DNA of 64,000 nucleotides from Fibrella aquatilis (GTDB taxonomy: Bacteria > Bacteroidota > Bacteroidia > Cytophagales > Spirosomataceae). Of the stretch, positions 16,561 through 24,580 are shown in pieces (the first letter of the stretch is position 1; every line of letters starts with the position of its first letter). The notes beneath the pieces are model-generated. The model saw only the letters and a program-made list of their open reading frames with translations, was not told the DNA's origin and did not search any database. Where the stretch lies: assembly GCF_017353255.1 (NCBI RefSeq), contig NZ_JAFMYU010000027.1, positions 22,752-86,751 of the forward strand, in the 5' to 3' direction. Made by a program: the position numbers and the translations under genes.

Positions 16561-17847
16561 TTAAACACCTACTGCCTCTCGATGCACCAGGGCTTCGCGA
16601 TCTGGTCCGGTAGAGACAAACGTGATGGGTAGACTTAGCTCGTCTTCCAGATACTGCACATAAGTAGCTAGCTCGGCGGGCATCTTATCAAACGTGTGCA
16701 CCCCATCCAGCGAAGTTTGCCAACCTGCAAAGTCCCTATAGATTGGTGTTACGTCGGTGTCGCAAAGGTCGTAGGGGAGTTGTTCGGTCAGGGTTCCATC
16801 GGGCATCTGATAGTGAGTGCAAACGCGGATGGTGTCGAAGATATTGAGCACGTCTACTTTCATCATTACCAGTTGGGTTACGCCGTTGAGCATGATGGCA
16901 TATTTCAGGGCGGGCAAATCGAGCCAGCCGCACCGCCGCGGACGACCCGTGGTAGAGCCAAATTCGCGGCCTTCCTGCCGCATCCGCTCGCCGGTTTCTT
17001 CGAGCAATTCGGTGGGAAACGGGCCACTGCCCACGCGGGTGCAGTAGGCCTTGAAGATGCCATAGACCTCGCCAATCTGCCGGGGGGCAATGCCCAGACC
17101 CGTGCAGGCACCGGCGGTCATAGTGGTCGACGAGGTCACGAACGGGTACGAGCCAAAGTCAATGTCAAGCAGCGACCCTTGGGCACCTTCGGCCAGTACG
17201 CGCTTGCCTGCCGTGAGGGCGTTGTTGACATCATACTCGCTGTCGGTGAGGGTAAACGTTTTCAGAAACTCGACGGCAGCAAAAAACTTGGCTTCCGATT
17301 CGGGCAGCGCCGACGCGTAGTCGAAGTTGTGCCGATCCAGAATAACCTTGTGAGCATTGACCAGTGTCTCGTACTTTTTCTGAAAATCCGGCGAGAGCAC
17401 ATCGCCCACCCGCAGGCCCTGCCGGGCTACTTTGTCCTGATACGTCGGCCCGATGCCGCGCAGGGTTGAACCAATTTTGGCGGCTCCTTTGGCTTGTTCA
17501 TAGGCGGCATCGAGCAGGCTGTGCGTGGGCACAATCAGCGATGCTTTTTTGGAGATAATGAGGTTCTTGTGCAGGTCCAGGTTGAACTTGCCCAGGGCGT
17601 CGATCTCTCGCCGAAACACGATGGGGTCAAGCACTACGCCATTGCCAATGATATTCAGCGCGTCGGGCCGAAAAATCCCCGACGGAATCTGGTGCAACAC
17701 GTGCTTGATACCGTCAAATTCGAGCGTGTGCCCGGCGTTTGGTCCACCCTGAAACCGAGCAACCACTTGATAGTGAGGCGCTAAAACGTCCACAATTTTA
17801 CCCTTACCCTCGTCGCCCCACTGGAGGCCCAATAATACGTCTACCAT
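16561..17847 (-). CDS. purA: Adenylosuccinate synthetase
   Basis: A 428-residue cytosolic enzyme that makes adenylosuccinate from IMP, Asp and GTP, the first committed step to AMP. The N-terminal GTP-binding loop GLQWGDEGKGKIVD and the IMP-site segment GGPNAGHT (with catalytic His) are intact. The STTGRPRRCGWLDL block is also conserved. Full length with no gaps. It lies downstream of a decayed HNH locus but its start is clean. Confidence 0.96.
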   Translation of the reverse strand: MVDVLLGLQWGDEGKGKIVDVLAPHYQVVARFQGGPNAGHTLEFDGIKHVLHQIPSGIFRPDALNIIGNGVVLDPIVFRREIDALGKFNLDLHKNLIISKKASLIVPTHSLLDAAYEQAKGAAKIGSTLRGIGPTYQDKVARQGLRVGDVLSPDFQKKYETLVNAHKVILDRHNFDYASALPESEAKFFAAVEFLKTFTLTDSEYDVNNALTAGKRVLAEGAQGSLLDIDFGSYPFVTSSTTMTAGACTGLGIAPRQIGEVYGIFKAYCTRVGSGPFPTELLEETGERMRQEGREFGSTTGRPRRCGWLDLPALKYAIMLNGVTQLVMMKVDVLNIFDTIRVCTHYQMPDGTLTEQLPYDLCDTDVTPIYRDFAGWQTSLDGVHTFDKMPAELATYVQYLEDELSLPITFVSTGPDREALVHREAVGV

Positions 17848-17853
17848 CAGAAA

Positions 17854-18081
17854 TCAAAATAAAACGGACCGTTCTTTAATACGGTCCTCATCGTTAAAGC
17901 GGAAAATAAATTCGGTTGCTTCGCCAATAGGCGTGAGCGGCTCAATGCGGAAGTTATTTAAGCGAAAATGCCTGAATCTCATATCACGTTCAGCAATAAG
18001 GCAGTACTCATATCGAAAACCAGACCGCTCACCAACCTGTCTGCGGGCTGCGGCAGAGATACAGTCACCGCTTCTCGACAT
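17854..18081 (-). pseudogene. HNH endonuclease remnant with internal deletion
   Basis: A 75-residue frame that begins like small bacterial HNH nucleases (SISGPLRQ-type start, here CISAAARRQVGERSGFRYEYC) and ends like their C-terminus (IEPLTPIGEATEFIF). The central part that should carry the VDHI and CPxCN metal/catalytic residues is missing, as though deleted between two RHF-like words. The first Cys of the expected CEYC knuckle is Tyr. It overlaps the upstream 77-aa gene by 17 bases, the normal arrangement of this gene pair, so the decay is local. Homology is from family memory, not a search. Confidence 0.65.
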
Positions 18082-18298
18082 ACTTACGGGCGCGGACTTT
18101 TGCTATACGAATAATGTGTTCCATGTCTCTAAAACGATCAAGTTCACGTTCCTCCTCCGCATTGAGCCTTGTCGTTCTGTTTTTGAACAGCAATTCACTT
18201 AGTCGATCCTGTGCTTCGGTTAACGGCTTAAAATCAATAATCTGTTCTGGGGTGACACCCGGAGCGATAAGGTCGATTAAATCAGCATAGACGTTCAT
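18065..18298 (-). CDS. Small protein partner of HNH endonuclease, 77 aa
   Basis: A 77-residue soluble, mostly helical protein rich in Glu and Arg. Genes like it commonly sit just upstream of, and overlapping, small HNH nuclease genes in Bacteroidota and cyanobacteria, and it does so here (17-base overlap). Whether the pair forms a toxin-antitoxin or a regulatory unit is unknown. Here the nuclease is broken while this gene appears intact. Confidence 0.6.
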   Translation of the reverse strand: MNVYADLIDLIAPGVTPEQIIDFKPLTEAQDRLSELLFKNRTTRLNAEEERELDRFRDMEHIIRIAKVRARKYVEKR

Positions 18299-18336
18299 AA
18301 GAGGGCTAGTAACGACGGTGATTTTATGCTATTAAG

Positions 18337-18849
18337 TTAAGCTTGTACGGCTGTTTCGCCCTGCCGGTCTTTGTTGCGGGCCGCCTCGTGGCGGTTTTCG
18401 CAGGGGTCGCGCTGGCAGGAGCCGTAGAAAATCAGCGAGTGGTGCATCACGTTGAACTTCAGCATGTCGCCCACCATGTTCTGAATATTCTGCACCCGTG
18501 GGTCGCAAAATTCCATCACCTTGTGGCAGTCGGTGCAGATGAGGTGATCGTGCTGCCGGTAGCCGTAGGACTTTTCATACTGCGCCAGATTCTTGCCAAA
18601 CTGATGCTTCGTTACCAGGTCACAGTCTACCAGCACGTCGAGGGTATTGTAGACCGTGGCGCGGCTGACGCGGTAGTTTTTGTTTTTCATCGAGATATAC
18701 AACTCGTCCACGTCGAAATGGTCCTGCCGGTTGTAGATCTCTTCCAGAATGGCGAACCGTTCGGGCGTTTTGCGCAGGCCTTTATTCTCTAAGTACGCCC
18801 GCAGAATCGTTTTCGCCGACTCGATATTGGCTTGATTTGGTGCTGCCAT
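18337..18849 (-). CDS. fur: Fur family transcriptional regulator
   Basis: A 170-residue metal-responsive repressor. The winged helix is visible at about 20-85 (LRKTPERFAILEEIY, then VSRATVYNTLDVL), and the metal site HDHLICTDCHKVMEF follows. A second Cys pair (CQRDPCEN) near the C-terminus completes the structural zinc site. Which metal or peroxide it senses (Fur, Zur or PerR) cannot be told from sequence alone. It lies 13 bases downstream of rel on the same strand and probably shares its transcript. Confidence 0.9.
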   Translation of the reverse strand: MAAPNQANIESAKTILRAYLENKGLRKTPERFAILEEIYNRQDHFDVDELYISMKNKNYRVSRATVYNTLDVLVDCDLVTKHQFGKNLAQYEKSYGYRQHDHLICTDCHKVMEFCDPRVQNIQNMVGDMLKFNVMHHSLIFYGSCQRDPCENRHEAARNKDRQGETAVQA

Positions 18850-18862
18850 AGGGCAAAAGTAG

Positions 18863-21112
18863 TTAATCGAACCGTACTACATCAAAAACGCCATCCACGC
18901 TTTCCAGCTTTCGCATGAGGGTGTCGAGGTGGCTTGTGTTATTCACGTATAGCTTAATCATACCCTCGAAAACGCCGTCTGTCGAGTCAATCGTCACCGA
19001 GCGCATGTTAATGTGCAGTTCGTTGCTGATGACGCGCGTCACGTCATTGATGAGGCCAATGCGGTCGGTGCCCGTGATGCGCAACCCCGCCAGAAATGCC
19101 AGTTCCTTCTGCGACGTCCACTTGGCCTTAATGATCCGGTTGCCGTGGTTCGACATCAGTTCAACGGCATTGGGGCAACTAACCCGGTGAATCTTAATGC
19201 CTTCCATCACGGTCACAAACCCAAACACGTCGTCGCCGGCAATGGGGTTGCAGCAGCGGGCCAGTGTGTAGTCGATCTTGTCCATGTCCTCACCAATAAG
19301 GAGCATGTCGGCGTCGGTGCGTTCGCCGTGCATCTTTTTTAGCTCTTTGCCCACCGCCTTGGCGTCTTGCAGGGTGTCGGTGTTGAGCTTCAGGGCACGG
19401 TTTTCTTTGGCTTCCTTCTCGGCCTTAAACTTGTTGAGTTCCTTAACGTCGATATGGGCTTTACCCACGCGGTAATAGAAATCGCTGGTGGTTTTAGAAC
19501 CAAAATACGCCCGCAACTGATTGACCAGTTCGTTGGTCATGTCCATGCGAAGAATCTTCAAGCGCTTGGTTACCAGTTCTTTACCGTCGGTAATGTAGCG
19601 CTTGTTGTCCTCTTTGATGAGGTCCTTGATCTTGGTCTTGGCTTTCGAGGTCACTACAAACCGCAGCCAGTCTTCGTTGGGCTTTTGCTTGTTGCTCGTG
19701 ATCACCTCTACCTGATCGCCGTTGTGCAGCACGTGGCTCAAGGGCACCAGCACATTGTTGACTTTGGCAGCCATGCATTTGGCACCAATTTGCGTGTGAA
19801 TGTCGAACGCGAAGTCGAGCGCCGTGGCCCCCCTTTGCAGCACTTTTAGTTCACCTTTTGGCGTAAACACAAATACTTCTTCCGAGTACAGGTTACTGCG
19901 GAAATCGTCGAGAAACTCCACAGCGGCGGTTTTATCGCCCTGTTCGGCCATCTCCAGCATCTCGCGCACCTGCCCGATCCACGAATCAATACCAGCCCCG
20001 GTGCGGGTGTCGTTTCCTTTATATTTCCAGTGGGCGGCGTAGCCTTTCTCGGCAATCTCGTTCATGCGGTCGGTACGGATCTGCACTTCCACCCACTGCC
20101 CCGAACGACTCATGACCGTGGTGTGCAGCGACTCGTAGCCGTTAGCGCGGGGGGTGCTGATCCAGTCTTTGAGCCGGTCGGGGTTAGGCTTGTAGTGATC
20201 CGTCACGATAGAATAGGCCCGCCAGCAGGCTGCCTTTTCCTGTTCGATGGGCACCTTCAAAATCACCCGTACGGCAAATAGATCATAAATCTCCTCAAAC
20301 GGCTTTTTCGACTTGCTCAGCTTGTTCCAGATCGAATAAATCGACTTGGGCCGCCCCTTGATCACGTACGGGTACCCCGACGCAATGAGGTCATCTTCAA
20401 TGGGTTTGATAAACGTGTTGATGAATCTATCCCGCGAGGTTTTCGATTCGCGGAGCTTGCGCGCCACGTCTTTGTAAGCCTCCGGCTCCACATATTTCAG
20501 GTACAGATCTTCCAGTTCGGTCTTTACCGCGTTCAGCCCCAGCCGGTGGGCTAGGGGGGCATAGATGTAGATCGTCTCGGAGGCAATTTTCAACTGCTTG
20601 TCGCGGGGCATCGAGTCCAGCGTCCGCATGTTGTGGAGGCGGTCGGCAAGTTTGATCAGGATCACCCGCACATCGTCGGAGAGGGTGAGCAGCATCTTGC
20701 GGAAGTTCTCGGCCTGCTGCGAGGTGCCATACTCGAAGATGCCCGAAATCTTGGTCAGCCCATCAATGATCTGGGCTACTTTTTTGCCGAAACCGCGCTC
20801 AATGTCGGCAATGGTAGTGTCGGTATCTTCGACCACGTCGTGGAGTAGGGCGGCCACGATAGAGGTGGTACCCAGGCCAATTTCTTCCACCGCAATCTGC
20901 GCCACGGCCAGCGGATGATATATATATGGTTCGCCTGACCGGCGGCGCATTTCCTTGTGTGCCTCGGCCGAGGTGTTGAAGGCTTTCTTGATCAGTTTGG
21001 CGTCATTCTCTTTCAGGTACGGCTTGGCCGACCGCAAAAGGCGGCGGTACCGTTTCAGGATTTCGTCCCGTTCCTGCGCTAAATCAATGACTGGTTCTAC
21101 GGCTGTGTGCAT
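18863..21112 (-). CDS. rel: Bifunctional (p)ppGpp synthetase/hydrolase (Rel/SpoT)
   Basis: A 749-residue alarmone enzyme of the stringent response. The hydrolase HD domain is intact (HPLAVAQIAVEE, then LLHDVVEDT). The synthetase domain follows at about 230-350 (KGRPKSIYSIWNKL, TPRANGYESLHTT). A TGS domain (about 400-460) and a C-terminal ACT domain (about 670-749, TGTDRIGLINDVTR) give the long-form architecture used for ribosome sensing. All expected catalytic segments are present, so it should both make and destroy ppGpp. It reads into fur. Confidence 0.94.
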   Translation of the reverse strand: MHTAVEPVIDLAQERDEILKRYRRLLRSAKPYLKENDAKLIKKAFNTSAEAHKEMRRRSGEPYIYHPLAVAQIAVEEIGLGTTSIVAALLHDVVEDTDTTIADIERGFGKKVAQIIDGLTKISGIFEYGTSQQAENFRKMLLTLSDDVRVILIKLADRLHNMRTLDSMPRDKQLKIASETIYIYAPLAHRLGLNAVKTELEDLYLKYVEPEAYKDVARKLRESKTSRDRFINTFIKPIEDDLIASGYPYVIKGRPKSIYSIWNKLSKSKKPFEEIYDLFAVRVILKVPIEQEKAACWRAYSIVTDHYKPNPDRLKDWISTPRANGYESLHTTVMSRSGQWVEVQIRTDRMNEIAEKGYAAHWKYKGNDTRTGAGIDSWIGQVREMLEMAEQGDKTAAVEFLDDFRSNLYSEEVFVFTPKGELKVLQRGATALDFAFDIHTQIGAKCMAAKVNNVLVPLSHVLHNGDQVEVITSNKQKPNEDWLRFVVTSKAKTKIKDLIKEDNKRYITDGKELVTKRLKILRMDMTNELVNQLRAYFGSKTTSDFYYRVGKAHIDVKELNKFKAEKEAKENRALKLNTDTLQDAKAVGKELKKMHGERTDADMLLIGEDMDKIDYTLARCCNPIAGDDVFGFVTVMEGIKIHRVSCPNAVELMSNHGNRIIKAKWTSQKELAFLAGLRITGTDRIGLINDVTRVISNELHINMRSVTIDSTDGVFEGMIKLYVNNTSHLDTLMRKLESVDGVFDVVRFD

Positions 21113-21275
21113 AGGTAGGTGTCGTTTCCCTTGTGCGTTGTTCTGTTGGTTGTACTCGTATTCTCAAGGTACACCTTAAAAACAAAAAATCAGCCTGTCT
21201 AGATCGGAAATAAGTGATTCGGATTGGGCTGCACGGGTGGCTCAGGGTTTTGCGGTGAAAAATCATGACTACAGT

Positions 21276-21305
21276 TTGCCTTCCACAAAATCGTGCGTAC
21301 CTTTG
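21276..21305 (+). promoter_or_regulatory. Consensus Bacteroidota promoter of tRNA-Leu
   Basis: TTG (21276-21278) is followed by exactly 19 bases and TACCTTTG (21298-21305), a full match to the TTG-N19-TAnnTTTG promoter. The tRNA begins about 61 bases downstream. It is the clearest promoter in the window. Confidence 0.8.
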
Positions 21306-21366
21306 CGGGCCAAAACAGTGAATCTCGACAGCGGTACGTCGGTTTTTGGTTCACGGTTGACCACCT

Positions 21367-21448
21367 GCGGGCGTGGCGAAATTGGTAGACGTGCCAGACT
21401 TAGGATCTGGTGCCGCAAGGCATGGGGGTTCGAGTCCCTCCGCCCGTA
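21367..21448 (+). tRNA. tRNA-Leu (anticodon TAG)
   Basis: An 82-base class II tRNA. The acceptor stem is GCGGGCG pairing with CGCCCGT (one terminal G-U pair). The anticodon stem CCAGA/TCTGG frames the loop CTTAGGA with anticodon TAG, reading CTA-type Leu codons. A variable arm and a T arm with GGTTCGAGTCC complete the cloverleaf. CCA is not encoded. It precedes trigger factor, and a full promoter lies upstream. Confidence 0.95.
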
Positions 21449-21460
21449 CAGAAGTTAATT

Positions 21461-21548
21461 GCGAATGAGCGATTGAGTGAATGAGTGAATACAAAACGGC
21501 CTTTTTCGGCCTATTCGCTCCATCACTCATTCGCTCATTCACTCATTT
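21461..21548. repeat. Imperfect long inverted repeat between tRNA-Leu and tig
   Basis: GAATGAGCGATTGAGTGAAT-type words on the left face complementary CATTCGCTCATTCACTC-type words on the right around a GGCCTTTTTCGGCC core. Pairing is imperfect but the word pattern is the same as in the palindromes at 608 and 29410. The inner T run could terminate the tRNA transcript. Confidence 0.7.
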
Positions 21549-21564
21549 TAAACCAAATAGAATT

Positions 21565-22935
21565 GTGGATATATCCCTTGAAAAAGCGGGCGACACCAAC
21601 GCGTCGCTTGTGATTACGCTGAAACCCGAAGACTACAAGCCCGAAGTCGACAAGAAGCTAAAGCAGTATGGTAAGCAGGTGCAGCTCAAGGGGTTCCGCC
21701 CCGGCCACGTGCCTGCCGCCGTGGTGCAGAAGATGTACGGCAAGGGTATTCTGGTAGAAGAGATCAACGCCATGCTCAGCAAATCGGTGAGCAGTTATAT
21801 CCGCGAAAACAAGCTTCAGGTGGTAGGTGACCCCGTGCCCGACCGCTCGCAGGCCGACGCCATCGACTGGGACACGCAGGACGAGTTTACGTTTAGCTAC
21901 CAACTGGGTCTGGCCTCTGATTTCGACGTTGATCTGGCTTCGCTGGGGGCTATTCCCCGCTACGAAATCGAAGCCGGTGAAGCTGAAGTAGACAGCACCA
22001 TTGTTGATCTGCAAAAGCGTTTCCATGAGCATCAGCACGCCGAAGAAGCCGCCGAAGGTGATACCATCTTTGGTGAACTGGTGCAGTTGACCGGCGCCGA
22101 CGAAAACGCCACCAAGCTGGAAACTAAAACGGCGCTGCCGCTCGATAAAGTGGCTCCAGATGCACTGGGGGCTTTTATTGGTAAGAAAAAAGGCGAAACG
22201 ATCACCTTCGACATGGCCGCTGCTTTCCCTAATGAGAAGGACCGCGCGCTGGCAACGGGCGTGAAGAAAGAAGAAGCGGCTAACCTGGTGGGCGATTTTT
22301 CGTTCACGATTGAAGACGTAACGCGCCACGCCCCGGCAGAACTGAACCAGGCGTTTTTCGATAAAGTGCTGGGTGTGGGTGCTGCCGAAGATGAGGCTAC
22401 CTTCCGCACCAAAGTGCATGAGATCATCACGCAGAACTATGGCCGTGAAGCTGACAATATGCTTCGTGCCGACATCGAGAAAGCGCTGCTCGACAATACG
22501 CTCATCAGCCTGCCCGATGAGTTTTTGAAAGACTGGCTCCTGACCATCAACGAAGGCAAATTCACGCCCGAGCAGGTAGAGGAGCAGTATGACGATTTCG
22601 CCAAGTCGGCCAAGTTGCAGCTCATTAAAAACAAAATTGCCGAACAGGCCGACATCAACGTGAACCCCGACGAGGTGCTGGAAGCCACCCGCCAGATGGT
22701 GCGCGATCAGTTTGGTTTTGCCGCCGGTAGTGATGACGACGGTATGAGCGAGACCATTGACAAAATTGCCCGCAACTACCTCATGGACGAGAAGAACAAC
22801 GGCCAGAATTATACGGCTACGTTCAACCGCGTGTATGACGATAAAGTGATGGAGTACATTAAATCGAAGGTGACGATTGAGGCGCAACCCATCTCGATGG
22901 AGGGCTTCCGCGACCGCGCCGCCGCGACCCGCTAG
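21565..22935 (+). CDS. tig: Trigger factor
   Basis: A ~456-residue ribosome-associated chaperone that holds nascent chains. The N-terminal ribosome-binding domain has the signature region GFRPGHVPAAVVQKMYG, and the long C-terminal alpha-helical domain has the typical charged, Gln/Glu-rich helices. The peptidyl-prolyl isomerase domain between them looks reduced or diverged, as is common in Bacteroidota. The frame extends upstream through a palindrome, so the GTG at 21565 (VDISLEKAG) is chosen as the start, matching the family's opening. A strong intrinsic terminator follows. Confidence 0.9.
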   Translation: MDISLEKAGDTNASLVITLKPEDYKPEVDKKLKQYGKQVQLKGFRPGHVPAAVVQKMYGKGILVEEINAMLSKSVSSYIRENKLQVVGDPVPDRSQADAIDWDTQDEFTFSYQLGLASDFDVDLASLGAIPRYEIEAGEAEVDSTIVDLQKRFHEHQHAEEAAEGDTIFGELVQLTGADENATKLETKTALPLDKVAPDALGAFIGKKKGETITFDMAAAFPNEKDRALATGVKKEEAANLVGDFSFTIEDVTRHAPAELNQAFFDKVLGVGAAEDEATFRTKVHEIITQNYGREADNMLRADIEKALLDNTLISLPDEFLKDWLLTINEGKFTPEQVEEQYDDFAKSAKLQLIKNKIAEQADINVNPDEVLEATRQMVRDQFGFAAGSDDDGMSETIDKIARNYLMDEKNNGQNYTATFNRVYDDKVMEYIKSKVTIEAQPISMEGFRDRAAATR

Positions 22936-22953
22936 TCGTCTCGCTGTTTTCGT

Positions 22954-22989
22954 AAAAAAGGCCCTGTGAACGTTCACAGGGCCTTTTTT
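22954..22989. terminator. Perfect bidirectional intrinsic terminator
   Basis: An 18-bp perfect palindrome (AAAAAAGGCCCTGTGAAC and its complement, 22954-22989) with T and A runs on both sides. It ends tig and may also stop the minus-strand pseudogene at 23008. Confidence 0.93.
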
Positions 22990-23007
22990 ATGTAGAGTCC
23001 AGATGAG

Positions 23008-23325
23008 TTAAAACTCGGCTTTCGGGTTGCCGTATCCTGCTGCCACCATGTTGTTTATTTCGTTCACACTACAACCGCACGACTTCGCCCGTAGGATGCT
23101 TTCGTCGCAGGCGAAGGCGATGTGGAGGCTGTTGACGGCAGCGGGGATATTGGCGGGGGACCAGATCTCCACCGGTAGCGGACGGTTGTAGCGCGGCGTC
23201 TCGCCATTCTTTGCGTGGAGTACGTCCCACTGCGCCGTATGCACCAACATCAGCGACCGCACCCCCACGGAATACGTCTCCCGCACGGCCAGTTCCGGCG
23301 CATCGGGCATCAGATCACCAAACAC
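23008..23325 (-). pseudogene. Chimeric gene relic: hydrolase fragment joined to Gfo/Idh fragment
   Basis: A 105-residue open frame made of two unrelated parts. The first ~65 residues resemble the N-terminal region of dienelactone/acetylhydrolase-type alpha/beta hydrolases (RPLPVEIWSPA). The next ~20 residues (VNSLHIAFACDES) copy the C-terminus of the oxidoreductase at 24504. The copy (23069-23144) is about 85% identical in DNA to 24504-24580 but has lost one base, so its tail reads out of frame. It is interpreted as debris left by recombination. No full domain remains. Confidence 0.7.
23069..23144 (-). repeat. Direct repeat copy 1 of the Gfo/Idh 3' end
   Basis: About 76 bases nearly identical to 24504-24580 in the same orientation, with a one-base indel and scattered substitutions. 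Together the two copies bracket the accessory module at 23145-24503. Confidence 0.85.
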
Positions 23326-23335
23326 AAACTCAGGG

Positions 23336-23998
23336 CTATTCTGCGCCCGAATATGTATCTAAAAAACGTACTGCTTCTCTCAAGCCGTCGTAAAGTGCTA
23401 ACTTACTTTTACGGCTAGACGGATGAAAATAATTTACTATGTTTATTCCTTTCCATGTATAGAAACCCCAATCATTTGAAGCCGTATTTACATTTTCAAC
23501 TCCAAAAAGAGCTTCTACAAACCAATTGTACTTAAAGCAACAAATAATGATTGTGGGAGCAATTTCCTGTATCTGACGAAGTAATAAGGATCGGGTTTTT
23601 ATTATGTATTCTCCAATTATAGCAGAGTTGGATGAAGACCCGCCACATACTTTTTTCACATTAATAAAAGCAATTGATTTTAATGCTTCATGCTTTCTAT
23701 CAGCATCTTGAGCTTCAGCGTAAGGAGGAAAATTATTGGATATTCCATAAGCCCATTCACTTATTCTATGAGAAAAGGTGTACATAACATGCTGTTTCCA
23801 CCAATCAGAATAGCTGGGATTGTCTTCGTATTCACGATTTAATTTATTGTGCTCTTTCGCTATAAAAAGAATTTTTATCTTCTGCTTGTTGCATAATTCG
23901 TCATTTATTATGCCATCCGATATAAACAGATTGCTATAATCTACAAGTCCTAATTTTTTGTATAGATCGACAAATTCAGCTTGAAGGTCTGTATTCAT
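23336..23998 (-). CDS. Uracil-DNA-glycosylase-fold protein, uncharacterised
   Basis: A 220-residue protein of AT-rich composition unlike its neighbours. It shows features of the UDG superfamily: an early ILFIAKEHN strand, a central SIAFINVKKVCGG block, PTIIICCFKYNW, and a late NYFHPSSRKS motif where the His-Pro-Ser is typical of the substrate loop. Classical catalytic residues are not obvious, so uracil removal is not assured. It lies 29 bases downstream of a DUF433 gene on the same strand and may be the third gene of that operon. Confidence 0.6.
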   Translation of the reverse strand: MNTDLQAEFVDLYKKLGLVDYSNLFISDGIINDELCNKQKIKILFIAKEHNKLNREYEDNPSYSDWWKQHVMYTFSHRISEWAYGISNNFPPYAEAQDADRKHEALKSIAFINVKKVCGGSSSNSAIIGEYIIKTRSLLLRQIQEIAPTIIICCFKYNWFVEALFGVENVNTASNDWGFYTWKGINIVNYFHPSSRKSKLALYDGLREAVRFLDTYSGAE

Positions 23999-24027
23999 AG
24001 CTATAGATTTTTTTAAAAAATTATAAA

Positions 24028-24222
24028 TTAAGATGGCTTGTACATAATTGCCGCCAATATATCTACCTCTTCCAAATGGGGGTACATCGTTACCAGATCA
24101 GCCGGGGTGGCTCCTTCAGAGAGTTTGCGCAGGATGAGTTCGACGGTGATGCGGGTGCCTTTGATGACGGGCTTACCCAACATGACCTGGTGATTGGCGG
24201 TGATACGGCTGAGGTAGGTCAT
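24028..24222 (-). CDS. DUF433 antitoxin-like protein
   Basis: A 64-residue DUF433 protein (GKPVIKGTRITVELIL, then LSEGATPADLVTMYPHL), a small winged-helix type usually found as the antitoxin of a DUF5615 PIN-like toxin. No such toxin follows; the next gene is the UDG-like protein. It overlaps the upstream 58-aa gene by four bases (ATGA). The C-terminus AAIMYKPS is slightly shorter than typical. Confidence 0.85.
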   Translation of the reverse strand: MTYLSRITANHQVMLGKPVIKGTRITVELILRKLSEGATPADLVTMYPHLEEVDILAAIMYKPS

Positions 24223-24395
24223 TGTAATTTGCGTTTTGCAATTGGTTGTTCTATTATATCGCCTCCGTTAGCAGGAAACTCGTCCTGGTCGGATTGCTTT
24301 TCAGTTGGTATAATTCGGACAAGCAGCAACTCCTCAAGGGTGCGGAGCAGGTTGATCGCCTTGGGGTGAATCAGTTCAATCAAGACAGTGCTCAT
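24219..24395 (-). CDS. Small protein (58 aa) upstream of DUF433
   Basis: A 58-residue open frame starting at ATG 24395 and stopping at 24219. It opens with MSTVLIELIHPKAINLLRTL and continues with a Glu/Leu-rich helix. Short proteins with a similar opening (an NPKALxLLxxLE-type helix) are common in Bacteroidota toxin-antitoxin-like loci, from memory. Its stop overlaps the DUF433 start by four bases, so the two are translationally coupled. Confidence 0.65.
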   Translation of the reverse strand: MSTVLIELIHPKAINLLRTLEELLLVRIIPTEKQSDQDEFPANGGDIIEQPIAKRKLQ

Positions 24396-24503
24396 ATCTA
24401 ATTCAGTTTACTAGCAATATAAGGAATTATGTACTGTGTAGTTGACCAGTTTACCATTGAACAGGCAGTTACACAGCACATAATGCCGTTTACTCTCTCT
24501 ATG

Positions 24504-24580
24504 CTACAGCCGCACGACTTCGCCGGTGCGTACGCTTTCGTCGCAGGCGAAGGCGATGCGGAGGCTGTTAACGGCGTCGG
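24504..24580 (-). repeat. Direct repeat copy 2 (native Gfo/Idh 3' end)
   Basis: The source copy of the repeat at 23069-23144, coding here for the last ~25 residues of the intact oxidoreductase (VNSLRIAFACDES and on). Confidence 0.85.

Noticed and set aside
21658..22977. 439-residue open frame opposite trigger factor
   Set aside because: Antisense shadow; the plus-strand frame has clear trigger factor features.
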